A stretch of DNA of 64,000 bases, taken from contig NZ_PHUG01000001.1 of assembly GCF_002813325.1 (NCBI RefSeq), positions 3,348,001 through 3,412,000 of the forward strand. The letters run 5' to 3'. Within the stretch, counting starts at the first letter, position 1; every line of letters starts with the position of its first letter. The notes below the pieces were generated by a model, which was not told the origin of the DNA, did not search any database, and was given only the letters and a program-made list of their open reading frames with translations. The stretch is from Janthinobacterium sp. 64 (GTDB taxonomy: Bacteria > Pseudomonadota > Gammaproteobacteria > Burkholderiales > Burkholderiaceae_D). Positions 37,365-49,129 of this stretch are shown in pieces. The position numbers were made by a program, and so were the translations under genes.

Positions 37365-37390
37365 AAAGGGATGCGCCTCCTGGCGCATCC
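37365..37390 (-). terminator. Strong hairpin between the two fadD genes
   Basis: On the minus strand GGATGCGCC-AGGA-GGCGCATCC is a perfect 9 bp stem with a 4 base loop, followed by CTTTTAC. It sits between the fadD2 stop and the fadD1 start and can act as a partial terminator or an mRNA processing or stability element. Confidence 0.6.
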
Positions 37391-37397
37391 ACATTGT

Positions 37398-39080
37398 TTA
37401 TGCTGCTATCGTTTTCTCGTCACGCAGGGCGCGACGCAAAATCTTGCCGACGTTGGTTTTCGGCAGTTCATCGCGGAACTCGATGTATTTCGGCCGCTTG
37501 TAGCCCGTGAATTGTTCCTTGCAATACGCGGCCAGCACTGCCTGGGTCAGGTTCGGGTCCTTGCGCACGACAAACACTTTCACGGCTTCACCCGAATGCT
37601 CATCAGGCACGCCCACGCAGGCGCACTCAAGCACGCCCGGATGGGCGGCGATGACGGCTTCGACTTCGTTCGGATACACGTTGAAGCCGGAGACGAGGAT
37701 CATGTCTTTCTTGCGATCCACGATTTTCACGTAGCCGCGCTCATCCATGATGCCCACGTCGCCCGACTTGAAATAGCCGTCGGCCGTCATGACCTTGGCC
37801 GTTTCATCGGGACGGTTCCAGTAGCCGCTCATCACTTGCGGGCCACGGATGGCGATTTCGCCCGTCTGGCCCAACGGCACTTCCTTGCCGTCATCGTCGA
37901 GAATCGCGATCTCGGTCGACGGAATCGGCAAGCCGATGGTGCCTGAAAACGCCGTGCTGTCGGCACGGTTGCAGGTGGCGACGGGCGACGTTTCCGACAG
38001 GCCATAACCCTCGATGATGGACACGCCCGTCGCTTGCAGCCACTTGTCATTGACGGCTTGCTGCACCGCCATGCCGCCGCCATTGGCGATCTTCAAGCCC
38101 GAGAAATCGAGCTTGGCGAAGTCCGGGTGATTCACCAGCGCGTTATACAGGGTATTGACCGCCGGCAACAAATTGAACTTGTACTTGCCCAGCTCCTTGA
38201 TCAGGCCCGGGATATCGCGCGGATTCGGGATCAGGATATTCAGCGCGCCCACGCGCGTGCCCCACATGGCGCACGCCGTCAGGGCAAAGATATGGTACAG
38301 CGGCAAGGCGCAGACAACGATCATCTGTTCCTTGCTGTTCTGGTCGAGCGCCGCGCCCGACCACGCTTCGCTCTGCAGCACATTGGCGATCACATTGCGG
38401 TGGCTCAAGGTCGCGCCTTTCGACACGCCCGTGGTGCCGCCCGTGTATTGCAGGAAAGCAGGGTCATTGATGCTCAGCTCGACGGGCGTGAGTTTCATGC
38501 GGCTGCCCAGCGCCAGCGCCTGCTTGAAACGCATGGCGTTCGGCAAGGAATACGCGGGCACCATCTTCTTGACGTTGCGCACGACAAAATTGACGAGCAT
38601 GCCTTTCAAACCGCCCAGCATCTCGCCCATGCTGGCGACGACGATGTGCTTGATGGCCGTCTTGCTCAATACTTGTTCGAGTGTATGGGCGAAGTTTTCC
38701 AGCACGATGATGGCTTCGCTGCCCGAATCGTTGAGCTGGTGCTCGAGTTCGCGCGGCGTGTACAGCGGGTTGACGTTGACCACCGTGTAGCCGGCGCGCA
38801 GCACGGCGGCAATGGCCACCGGATACTGCAGCACGTTCGGCATCATCAGGGCAACTCTGGCGCCCTTCTTCAGGCCACGGCTTTGCAGCCAGGCACCGAG
38901 CTGGCGCGAATAGGTGTCGAGCTCGGCATAGGTGAGAAATTTGTCCATGCAGACATAGGCATTGCGGTCCGCATATTTTTGAAACGCTTCTTCCAGCACA
39001 TGCACCAGCGAACGATATTGATCCGGATCGATGTCGGCGGGAACGCCGGGAGGATACGACTTCAGCCAAATTTTTTCCAT
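37398..39080 (-). CDS. fadD: Long-chain acyl-CoA ligase (FadD paralogue 2)
   Basis: 560 residues, same architecture as its neighbour: YTGGTTGVSKGATLSHRN, YGLSETSPVATCN, FKSGDVGIMDERGYVKI, DRKKDMILVSGFNVYPNEVE and the C-terminal LPKTNVGKILRRALRDE. Differences cluster in the fatty-acid-tunnel half. Upstream gene of the tandem pair; a palindrome CTGC-ACT-GCAG lies about 205 bp before its start. Either copy could be the principal FadD. Confidence 0.94.
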   Translation of the reverse strand: MEKIWLKSYPPGVPADIDPDQYRSLVHVLEEAFQKYADRNAYVCMDKFLTYAELDTYSRQLGAWLQSRGLKKGARVALMMPNVLQYPVAIAAVLRAGYTVVNVNPLYTPRELEHQLNDSGSEAIIVLENFAHTLEQVLSKTAIKHIVVASMGEMLGGLKGMLVNFVVRNVKKMVPAYSLPNAMRFKQALALGSRMKLTPVELSINDPAFLQYTGGTTGVSKGATLSHRNVIANVLQSEAWSGAALDQNSKEQMIVVCALPLYHIFALTACAMWGTRVGALNILIPNPRDIPGLIKELGKYKFNLLPAVNTLYNALVNHPDFAKLDFSGLKIANGGGMAVQQAVNDKWLQATGVSIIEGYGLSETSPVATCNRADSTAFSGTIGLPIPSTEIAILDDDGKEVPLGQTGEIAIRGPQVMSGYWNRPDETAKVMTADGYFKSGDVGIMDERGYVKIVDRKKDMILVSGFNVYPNEVEAVIAAHPGVLECACVGVPDEHSGEAVKVFVVRKDPNLTQAVLAAYCKEQFTGYKRPKYIEFRDELPKTNVGKILRRALRDEKTIAA

Positions 39081-39284
39081 CCTGTGCCTCTTGTCTCGAA
39101 TAATCGTGGGGGAGCCGGCGCAGCCTGCCGGCGCGGATCATTGCTGCGGATTCTGTCGTCCTGCAGTCAGTTTGAGCATTCTGACGAGCAATTGCTCTAT
39201 GCTACTAATGCGATGCTATCGGGCGCCGCGCTTCCATGCAAGCGCTTTCAACAGTATTCGAGCAGCAACTCTAGGAGCATTTTG

Positions 39285-39299
39285 TGCTGCACTGCAGCA
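39285..39299. promoter_or_regulatory. 15-base palindrome upstream of the fadD pair (possible PhaR-type site)
   Basis: TGCTGCACTGCAGCA is a perfect palindrome around one base and contains CTGC-N3-GCAG, the arrangement reported for the polyhydroxyalkanoate regulator PhaR. It sits in the 276 bp fadD2 upstream region, which holds no gene. Assignment to PhaR is speculative. Confidence 0.35.
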
Positions 39300-39356
39300 T
39301 GATAAATACACTGTTACCGAATCGCTTACCTCGCCGTACGGGACAATCTTTACGGG

Positions 39357-40406
39357 TCAGGGGCTGGACAATTGTTCCAGCGCATGCCTGCGCTCAGGCT
39401 GCTTGATCTGGGCCATTGTGTGCACTGCAGCATAAAAAGCACGAAAGTTCTTTTTTTCTTCCAGCAATTTTTTGAAGGCAGGCAAAAATTCATTGTAGGT
39501 CGACACGGAAGCCAGGTGCGCATTGCTCAATGGCTGCTCGAACCAGCGGTCGTAACCGGCAAAACCGCCCCAGTTTTTCTTCAGCACCTGGTAGGCGTCT
39601 TGCAGTGCCGTAAATACTTGCGCCTTGCGCGCGCGCTTCTCGGCATCGCTGGCGTCACTGGCATACACGGCTTCCAGCCTCCCCCGGTATGTCAGCAGCA
39701 AGGCCAGGAAATCCTGGCGCCGCCCTGCGTACTGGGCGTATGAGGCGCGCATCGCGTCATTGCCTTCGCGCGCCAGCCAGCGCTGCACGCCCGCCTCTTC
39801 CACGGCGCTGGCGAACGATTCGTTGAAGGCCGAATCGCCGGGCACGTACACCACCTGGTGCGCCAGCTCATGGAAGATCAGGCGCGCCAGTTCCGCATCG
39901 TTGTAATTGATAAAGGTCGACAGCAGGGGATCATCGAACCAGCCCAGGGTGGAATACGCGGGCACGCCGCCCACCTGCACGTCGTAATGCTGGGCGCGCA
40001 ACTCGTCGGCATACGCGAGCGCCTCTTCCTTGCTGTAATAGCCACGATAGCTGACGCAGCCGGCGATGGGGAAACACCATTGCAGCGGCTGCAGCGACAG
40101 TTCCGGCGTGGCCACCACGTTCCATAGCACGAACGGGCGCCGCAGGGCGGCGTAGTTCTTGTAGCTGCCATTGTCCGGTAAATCCAGCTCGCTGACGGCA
40201 AAGCGGCGAATTTGCTGCGCCCTGGCCAGGCGCACTTTCAGGCGCGGCTCGGTGGCCGGGTCCCCGAGCCAGTCACCGATGGGCCGCGCGCCCGACCACA
40301 GCGCATACTGCCCCTGCGCCGCCTGCGTGTAGTAGCGCAGCTGCGTGCAACCGCCCAGCAGCAGACACACCGTGCCGACAAGCAAGCAGGCCGGCCAGCG
40401 CAGCAT
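39357..40406 (-). CDS. Lipoprotein aminopeptidase-like zinc metallopeptidase (COG4324-like)
   Basis: About 349 residues from the ATG at 40406. Lipoprotein signal MLRWPACLLVGTVCLLLGGC with lipobox LLGG-C. The zincin motif HELAH lies in LIFHELAHQVVYVPGDSAFN with the downstream Glu in NESFASAVEE, an arrangement typical of the predicted aminopeptidase family COG4324. A membrane-anchored periplasmic peptidase is inferred. Its start overlaps the end of the molybdopterin oxidoreductase gene (stop at 40408-40410), so the two are probably co-transcribed. Confidence 0.82.
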   Translation of the reverse strand: MLRWPACLLVGTVCLLLGGCTQLRYYTQAAQGQYALWSGARPIGDWLGDPATEPRLKVRLARAQQIRRFAVSELDLPDNGSYKNYAALRRPFVLWNVVATPELSLQPLQWCFPIAGCVSYRGYYSKEEALAYADELRAQHYDVQVGGVPAYSTLGWFDDPLLSTFINYNDAELARLIFHELAHQVVYVPGDSAFNESFASAVEEAGVQRWLAREGNDAMRASYAQYAGRRQDFLALLLTYRGRLEAVYASDASDAEKRARKAQVFTALQDAYQVLKKNWGGFAGYDRWFEQPLSNAHLASVSTYNEFLPAFKKLLEEKKNFRAFYAAVHTMAQIKQPERRHALEQLSSP

Positions 40407-40407
40407 G

Positions 40408-42483
40408 TCAGGCAACCTTTTCCACTTCGACCAGCGTATCGTAGAAGGTCGGTGCGCGGCCCATGTCCGTCAGGCGCTGGCTCGTCACTTCATTGGCGTT
40501 CTTGCCATCGCTGGCGAGTTTCTTCCACCACACGGACAAGCCCACCACCAGGCCGCGTCTCGCCTTGTCGGTGACCCTGGCCTTGGCAACAAAGCTGCCA
40601 CGGTCATTGAAGATGCGCACCATGTCGCCGGCGGCGATACCGCGTGCGGCGCCATCGTCGGGATGGATATCGAGGTGCGGCTCGCCTTCGGCCGCGCGCA
40701 GGCTTTTCACGTTGACGAACGTAGAATTGAGGAAATTGCGCGCCGGCGGGGAAATCATGGCCAGCGGGAAACGCGCCGCCAATGCGGGATTGCTGGCTTG
40801 CGATTCGTGCGGCGCGATATACGTCGGCAAGGGATCGAGTCCCGCCTGCGCCATCGCCTCCGAGTAAAACTCGCACTTGCCCGATGGCGTGGGGAAACCG
40901 CCTTCGGCAAATGGCGCCTCGGGCATGGCCAGCTTTTGCCAGCCCGTGCGTTTCAGCGATTCCCAGTCGAAATGCACGGCGCGCGCATCCGTCGCATCGA
41001 AGGCCTTGGCCGCCAAGGCATCGTCGCTTTCCTGGAAGCACGGATCATCAAAGCCCATGTATTGGGCCAGCAAACGGAAGATTTCCGTATTCGCCTTCGC
41101 TTCGCCCAGCGGCGCCACGGCCGCATTGTTCGCCATCATGTACAGGTGGCCGTAGGTGGAGTGCGCATCGACATGTTCGAGCTGCGTGGTGGCGGGCAGC
41201 ACGATGTCGGCGTAATCGACGGTGTCCGTCTGGAAATGTTCGAGCACGACTGTAAACAAGTCTTCGCGGGCAAAGCCCTGCGCCACTTTCGAGGAATCGG
41301 GCGCCACGGCCAGCGGGTTCGAGTTGTAGACGATCACGGCTTCCACTTGCGGGCCAAACTCGGGCGAGCTGGTTTTCAGCAGATCGTCGCCGATGGTGCT
41401 CATGTTGATGGTGCGCGGCGTGCCTTTCAATAAGTCGGGGCGCTGCAGGGCCTTGCGGTTGACGGGGAAAGAACCCGAGCTCGACAGCTGCATGCCGCCC
41501 GCTGGATGGCGCCAGGCGCCCGTCAGGGCCGGCAGGCAGGCGATATTGCGCACCGCCATGCCGCCGCCATGCACGCGCTGTACGCCGTAGTTGGTACGGA
41601 TGGCGGCGCCTTCGCCAGAGCGGCATGCCTGGCCGTACAGGCGCGCCAGGTCCAGCACTTCCGTGGCCGTGATGCCGCACACCTCGGCCACGCGTTCGGG
41701 CGGCCATGCCAGGGCCCGTTGTTTCAGTTCCGCATAGCCGATGGTGTACTGCGCGATATAGTCATGGTCGAGCAAATCTTCCGTGATCAGCACATGCATC
41801 AAGCCCAGCGCCAGGGCCGCATCGGTACCCGGCAGCAAGGCGATGTGCTGGTGGCATTTTTCGGCCGTCAGCGAGCGATACGGGTCGATGGCGATCAGGG
41901 TGGCGCCGTTGCGCTTGGCCTCTTGCGCGCGCATCCAGAAGTGCAGGTTCGAGGCGATCGGGTTGCCGCCCCAGATGATGATCAATTTCGCGTTCTGGAA
42001 CTGCTCCATGTCCGTGCCGATGCTGGCGCCCACCGTGTAGCGGTAGCCCGTGGCGCCGGCCGAGGCGCAGATGGTGCGGTCCAGCAGGGACGCGCCGATC
42101 TGATTGAAAAAGCGCGAGGACATCGATTCGCCCTGCACCAGGCCCATGGTGCCGCAGTAGCTGTACGGCAAGATGGCCTGCGGATCGCGCGCGGCGATCG
42201 GTTTCAAACGGGCCGCGATGGTCTGCAGAGCTTCTTCCCAGCTGATGCGCTCGAACTTGCCTTCGCCCTTCTTGCCCACGCGGCGCAGCGGATGCAGCAG
42301 CCGGTCCGCATGGTAGGTGCGCTCCGTGAAGCGCGACACCTTCGTGCACAGCACGCCAGCCGTGGTCGGGTGGTCGGGATCACCCTTGACGGCGGTGGCC
42401 ACGCCATCGGTCACGGTGACCAGCAAGGCGCAGGTATCGGGGCAGTCGAGCGGGCAGGCGGCGCGCACTTGGGTGGTGGTCAT
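40408..42483 (-). CDS. Molybdopterin oxidoreductase (formate dehydrogenase/BisC-like)
   Basis: 691 residues from the ATG at 42483. The N-terminal Cys motif AACPLDCPDTCALLV with GVLCTK is the [4Fe-4S]-binding segment of the DMSO reductase superfamily. The Mo-bisMGD core follows: LPYSYCGTMGLVQGESMSSR, IIWGGNPIASNLHFW, LLPGTDAALALGLMHVL. The C-terminal molydopterin-dinucleotide-binding domain contains LDIHPDDGAARGIAAGDMV. No Tat signal, so cytoplasmic. No partner subunits, dehydrogenase chain or cofactor genes lie nearby; substrate unknown. Confidence 0.92.
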   Translation of the reverse strand: MTTTQVRAACPLDCPDTCALLVTVTDGVATAVKGDPDHPTTAGVLCTKVSRFTERTYHADRLLHPLRRVGKKGEGKFERISWEEALQTIAARLKPIAARDPQAILPYSYCGTMGLVQGESMSSRFFNQIGASLLDRTICASAGATGYRYTVGASIGTDMEQFQNAKLIIIWGGNPIASNLHFWMRAQEAKRNGATLIAIDPYRSLTAEKCHQHIALLPGTDAALALGLMHVLITEDLLDHDYIAQYTIGYAELKQRALAWPPERVAEVCGITATEVLDLARLYGQACRSGEGAAIRTNYGVQRVHGGGMAVRNIACLPALTGAWRHPAGGMQLSSSGSFPVNRKALQRPDLLKGTPRTINMSTIGDDLLKTSSPEFGPQVEAVIVYNSNPLAVAPDSSKVAQGFAREDLFTVVLEHFQTDTVDYADIVLPATTQLEHVDAHSTYGHLYMMANNAAVAPLGEAKANTEIFRLLAQYMGFDDPCFQESDDALAAKAFDATDARAVHFDWESLKRTGWQKLAMPEAPFAEGGFPTPSGKCEFYSEAMAQAGLDPLPTYIAPHESQASNPALAARFPLAMISPPARNFLNSTFVNVKSLRAAEGEPHLDIHPDDGAARGIAAGDMVRIFNDRGSFVAKARVTDKARRGLVVGLSVWWKKLASDGKNANEVTSQRLTDMGRAPTFYDTLVEVEKVA

Positions 42484-42689
42484 GGGGCAATCCAAAAACG
42501 TTGGGGGAAGGCGATACTGTAAACCATTCCGCGCGCTTGCTGTTGGCGCCGTGGTAAGCACGGCCGTGCGCTGGATTTACCCTGCAAACAAGGGCTACAA
42601 TGCACTATTAGCCGAGCCTGTTTTTGATCAAGCAAGCGCGGTCCGGCGCGCCATACATTGCTGCGTGCCAGCATCCACAGGAGAGTCCC

Positions 42690-43883
42690 ATGAAACTAGT
42701 TGATCCGATCTTGGCGTTTCAATCCGAGCTGCAAGGTATCCGCCGCGACCTGCACGCGCACCCCGAGCTGTGCTACGAAGAACAGCGCACCTCGGACGTG
42801 GTCGCCGCCAAACTGACGCAATGGGGCATTCCCGTGGTACGCGGCCTGGGCCGCACCGGCGTGGTCGGCATCATCCAGCATGGCACCTCAACACGCGCCA
42901 TCGGCCTGCGCGCCGACATGGATGCCTTGCCGATGCAGGAAATGAATACTTTCGAGCATGCCTCGCGCCACCCGGGCAAGATGCACGCCTGCGGCCACGA
43001 CGGCCACACGGCCATGCTGCTCGGTGCCGCCCATTACCTGGCGCAGCACCGCAACTTCGATGGCACCGTTTACCTCGTCTTTCAGCCAGCCGAGGAAGGC
43101 GGCGCCGGCGCGCGCGAAATGATAGCAGACGGCTTGTTTACGCGTTTTCCCATGGATGCCATCTACGGCATGCACAACTGGCCAGGCGCCGAAACGGGCA
43201 CCCTGAGCGTGGTGGAAGGGCCGATGATGGCGTCGAGCAATGAATTCCACGTCACCGTCAAAGGCAAGGGCGCGCACGCGGCCCAGCCCCACAAGGGCAT
43301 CGATCCCGTGATGGTCGCCGTGCAAATCGCGCAAAGCTGGCAAACAGTGATCACACGCAACAAGAGTCCGCTCGATACGGCCGTGCTGTCGATCACGCAA
43401 ATCCACGCGGGCAGCGCCACCAATGTGATTCCCGATGACGCCAGCCTGGTCGGCACCGTGCGCACTTTTACCACGCCCGTGCTGGACCTGATCGAAGAGC
43501 GCATGCGTGACATCGCCATGCACACGGCCGCCGCCTTTGGCGCGGAAGTCGATTTCCATTTCAAGCGCAACTATCCGCCGCTGGTCAACCACGCGAAAGA
43601 AACGGCGTTTGCCGTCGAAGTCATGAAAAGCGTGGTCGGTGCGGACAAGGTCAACGCGAATGTCGAGCCGACCATGGGCGCGGAAGATTTTTCTTTCTTC
43701 CTGCAGGAAAAGGCTGGCTGCTACATCTTCATCGGCAATGGCGATGGCGAGCACCGCGATGGCGGCCACGGCCTGGGGCCATGCGTCTTGCACAATGGCA
43801 GCTACGACTTCAACGACCAATTACTGCCGATCGGTGCCAGTTTCTGGGTCAGGCTGGCCGAAGCGAGCCTGCCCATCACGTAA
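42690..43883 (+). CDS. M20 family amidohydrolase (HipO/AbgA-like)
   Basis: 397 residues from the ATG at 42690 with CAGGAGAG upstream. M20D landmarks: RRDLHAHPELCYEEQRTSD, GLRADMDALPMQE, MHACGHDGHTAMLLGAAHYL (metal ligands), FQPAEEGGAGAREMI (catalytic Glu pair), and MGAEDFSFFLQEKAGCYIF near the end. Such enzymes hydrolyse N-acyl or N-aryl-acyl amino acids. Divergent from the molybdopterin oxidoreductase; convergent and almost abutting the HIBADH-type gene. Confidence 0.93.
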   Translation: MKLVDPILAFQSELQGIRRDLHAHPELCYEEQRTSDVVAAKLTQWGIPVVRGLGRTGVVGIIQHGTSTRAIGLRADMDALPMQEMNTFEHASRHPGKMHACGHDGHTAMLLGAAHYLAQHRNFDGTVYLVFQPAEEGGAGAREMIADGLFTRFPMDAIYGMHNWPGAETGTLSVVEGPMMASSNEFHVTVKGKGAHAAQPHKGIDPVMVAVQIAQSWQTVITRNKSPLDTAVLSITQIHAGSATNVIPDDASLVGTVRTFTTPVLDLIEERMRDIAMHTAAAFGAEVDFHFKRNYPPLVNHAKETAFAVEVMKSVVGADKVNANVEPTMGAEDFSFFLQEKAGCYIFIGNGDGEHRDGGHGLGPCVLHNGSYDFNDQLLPIGASFWVRLAEASLPIT

Positions 43884-43884
43884 A

Positions 43885-44787
43885 TCAACTGAGCTTGTCC
43901 GGACCGGTGCCCAGGCGCTGGTCCGGATTCAACGCTTCCAGGGCCAGCAAGGCGGCCGAGTGATCGGCCGTCGGGTACGTTTCAGCAATGGTTTCGTAGC
44001 GCTGCGTCACCAGTTGCGTCACCGGCAAAGTGACGTGGGCCGCCTCGGCTGCAGCGAGGATGTTGTGCATATCCTTGATCTGGCTCTTCACCTGGCCACC
44101 AGCAACAAAGTTACGTTCCAGCATGCGCTGGCCATGCACCTCCAAAATCTTGCTCTCAGCAAAACCGCCGCGGATCGCTGCCCGTACGGCGGCGGCATCC
44201 GCGCCAGCCGCCTGGGCCAGCAACAGCGCTTCAGCCACGATGGTCAAGGTAGCACCGACGATCAGCTGATTGCACAGCTTGGCGACCTGGCCACTGCCTG
44301 GCGGGCCCACCAGGGTCGGGCGCCCCATGGCCGCCAGGATAGTTTGCACGCGCGCGTAATCGCTGGTGCTGGCGCCGGCCATGATGGCCAGGGTGCCCGC
44401 CTGCGCGCCTGCGACGCCGCCCGACACGGGCGCATCGATGAAGGCATGGTCTGCCGCCTGCAAGGTGGCATGAAATTGCCGGGCTTCCGATTGTTGGGTG
44501 GAACTCATATCGATCCACAGCGCACCTGCGGACAGGGCCGGCAGCGCCTCTTGCAATACCTGCGCCACGATGGGACCGGCTTCCAGCATCGAGATGACCA
44601 CGTCCGCGCCACTGACCGCCTCAGCTATGGAAACGGCCGGTTGCGCCCCTGCCGCACGCAGCACTTGGGCCTTGCTGTGCGTGCGATTCCAAATTGTGAC
44701 AGAATATCCAGCGCGTAGCAGGCACCGGACCATCGGATCCCCCATCAGACCGATACCGAGAAATGCGATTTTTGTAGAGAATGTCAA
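43885..44787 (-). CDS. 3-hydroxyisobutyrate dehydrogenase-type NAD(P)-dependent oxidoreductase
   Basis: 300 residues from a TTG at 44787 (GGGG five bases upstream); a TTG at 44808 is the alternative. Rossmann motif IAFLGIGLMGDPMVRCL, substrate motif FIDAPVSGGVAGAQAGTLAI and the catalytic Lys in GSGQVAKLCNQLIVG define the beta-hydroxyacid dehydrogenase family. It could be a 3-hydroxyisobutyrate, tartronate semialdehyde or gamma-hydroxybutyrate type enzyme; the substrate is not deducible. Its start region overlaps that of the divergent pagL promoter. Confidence 0.9.
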   Translation of the reverse strand: MTFSTKIAFLGIGLMGDPMVRCLLRAGYSVTIWNRTHSKAQVLRAAGAQPAVSIAEAVSGADVVISMLEAGPIVAQVLQEALPALSAGALWIDMSSTQQSEARQFHATLQAADHAFIDAPVSGGVAGAQAGTLAIMAGASTSDYARVQTILAAMGRPTLVGPPGSGQVAKLCNQLIVGATLTIVAEALLLAQAAGADAAAVRAAIRGGFAESKILEVHGQRMLERNFVAGGQVKSQIKDMHNILAAAEAAHVTLPVTQLVTQRYETIAETYPTADHSAALLALEALNPDQRLGTGPDKLS

Positions 44788-44870
44788 TTGAACCCCTGAG
44801 ATTAACAAGTGGCGAGAGCGGCATCAAAGCAAGGTGCCTGTACAACAATAGCCTATCGGCCAATTTTACG

Positions 44871-45443
44871 ATGAAAGCCTCTATGTTCTTCAAGAAGAAT
44901 CTCCTCAAATCCATCGCCGCCGTTGCCGCGCTGATGGCGGCCAACGCCGGCTTTGCCGCCGACGACAAACTGATCGACTCCGTCTACGGCGAATATGCCA
45001 AGGGCGTGAAGGTACAAATGGTACGCGCTGGCGTGACCTCGAACTGGGATAAGGCCTGGTTTGTATCGAATGGTACGCAGTTGAGCGGTTACTGGGATGC
45101 CAGCATCGGCGGCTGGGATGGCAAGAGCTATCGCAACGTCCCTGGCCAGCATCAAAAACTGTGGGATCTGGGCTTTACTCCCGTGTTCCGCTTTGAAAAC
45201 ACAAACAAGCTGGGCTTCTATGCAGAAGGCGGCATTGGCGTACACATGCTGTCCAAGCTGTACGATAACGACGATAACCGCCTGTCGACCCACTTCCAGT
45301 TCGGCGACCATATCGGCGTCGGCTACGTGTTCAATAACAAATGGGAAGTCGCTGCGAAGATCCAGCATTTCTCGAATGGCGGCTACAAGAAGCCTAACAG
45401 CGGCGTCAACTTCATGAACGTCAAAGTGGCTTATCACTTTTAA
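44871..45443 (+). CDS. pagL: PagL-type lipid A 3-O-deacylase
   Basis: 190 residues from ATG 44871 (MKASMFFKKNLLKS); ATG 44883 has the better ribosome-binding site and is the alternative. The signal peptide ends at NAGFA-AD. An outer-membrane beta-barrel with alternating residues follows, ending in aromatic F (VAYHF). The PagL catalytic dyad is visible in KIQHFSNGGYKKPNSGVNF, with the H-x-S pattern (His-Phe-Ser) and downstream residues where the acid usually lies. It removes the 3-O acyl chain from lipid A in the outer membrane. A strong terminator follows. Confidence 0.9.
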   Translation: MKASMFFKKNLLKSIAAVAALMAANAGFAADDKLIDSVYGEYAKGVKVQMVRAGVTSNWDKAWFVSNGTQLSGYWDASIGGWDGKSYRNVPGQHQKLWDLGFTPVFRFENTNKLGFYAEGGIGVHMLSKLYDNDDNRLSTHFQFGDHIGVGYVFNNKWEVAAKIQHFSNGGYKKPNSGVNFMNVKVAYHF

Positions 45444-45462
45444 TGCAGGTGATACATGACAA

Positions 45463-45488
45463 AAGCAGCGCATAGCGCTGCTTTTTTT
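45463..45488 (+). terminator. Rho-independent terminator after pagL
   Basis: AGCAGCGC-ATA-GCGCTGCT (8 bp, perfect) is followed by seven T residues, 20 bp past the pagL stop. Its 3' side faces the terminator of the leftward rRNA operon. Confidence 0.88.
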
Positions 45489-45526
45489 ACACCTGTACGC
45501 TGTAAAACCTGCCAAATCAGCAGACG

Positions 45527-45554
45527 AAAAAAAACCCGACCATTGCTGATCGGG
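45527..45554 (-). terminator. rRNA operon 1 terminator
   Basis: On the minus strand CCCGATCAGCAATGGTCGGG followed by eight T residues, about 25 bp after the 5S gene. The same element ends rRNA operon 2 at 57847-57874. Confidence 0.9.
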
Positions 45555-45577
45555 TTTTTCTCTACTGCGTATAACAA

Positions 45578-45692
45578 GCCTGACGATAACCTACTTTCAC
45601 ACTGGTTGCAGCACTATCATCGGCGCAAAGTTGTTTCACGGTCCTGTTCGGGATGGGAAGGGGTGGGACCAACTTGCTATGGTCATCAGGCA
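45578..45692 (-). rRNA. rrf: 5S ribosomal RNA, operon 1
   Basis: About 115 nt; on the minus strand it begins TGCCTGATGACCATAGC, contains the conserved CCATCCCGAACAGG loop, and ends AAGTAGGTTATCGTCAGGC, complementary to its 5' end. Last gene of operon 1. Confidence 0.95.
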
Positions 45693-45832
45693 TAACTTGT
45701 ACTGGCATTTGTCCTCAATGGAGCGACAAAGCCTGAATCTGGAAGAAGCAAAGATTGGGGTAATGACTGGTAGTATCAACAAACACGCAACGTTGTACCG
45801 TCTTATCCTCTGTACCTGCTAAGGTTATAGGG

Positions 45833-48703
<2,871 letters not shown>

Positions 48704-48861
48704 CCTATAACGTTAGCCTCTCATCATTTGCATGAGGAAAGAGCGCTACAGGGATAAGAAAGTACAACGTTGTTGCTTGTTTGTTGATACATACAATCAT
48801 TACCCATCGATTCGCTTTTTACGGCAAACCGATCAATAAATAATCTTTACTTCTTCCAGAT

Positions 48862-48873
48862 TGTTAAAGAACA
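48862..48873 (-). promoter_or_regulatory. boxA antitermination element in the 16S-23S spacer, operon 1
   Basis: TGTTCTTTAACA on the minus strand, between tRNA-Ala and 23S, matches the rRNA boxA used by the NusB/S10 antitermination complex. The matching element in operon 2 is at 61182-61193. Confidence 0.8.
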
Positions 48874-48946
48874 TACAGCACTTGATCTCGAAAAGACCAA
48901 ACCTAAATCCCGGTGCACTATCTGCACTGATTTACGTTTGAACTTT

Positions 48947-49022
48947 TGGTGGAGGATGACGGGATCGAACCGACGACCCCCTGCTTGCAAAGCAGGTGCT
49001 CTCCCAGCTGAGCTAATCCCCC
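48947..49022 (-). tRNA. tRNA-Ala (UGC), operon 1
   Basis: 76 nt including encoded CCA; acceptor GGGGGAT, D arm TTAGCTCAGCTGGGAGAG, anticodon loop TTTGCAA (anticodon TGC), T arm GGTTCGATCC. Sits in the 16S-23S spacer. Confidence 0.97.
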
Positions 49023-49047
49023 TAGGGTATTTCCAGACTACAGAAAC

Positions 49048-49124
49048 TGGTAGGGCTGGTTGGACTCGAACCAACGACCCCCGCGTTATCAACACGGTGC
49101 TCTAACCAGCTGAGCTACAGCCCC
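49048..49124 (-). tRNA. tRNA-Ile (GAU), operon 1
   Basis: 77 nt including encoded CCA; acceptor GGGGCTG, D arm TAGCTCAGCTGGTTAGAG, anticodon loop TTGATAA (anticodon GAT), T arm GGTTCGAGTCC. Confidence 0.97.
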
Positions 49125-49129
49125 AAATG

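Noticed and set aside
48847..49095. 82-codon frame across the tRNA-Ile/Ala spacer
   Set aside because: It overlaps both tRNA genes; a common false call at rRNA spacers.
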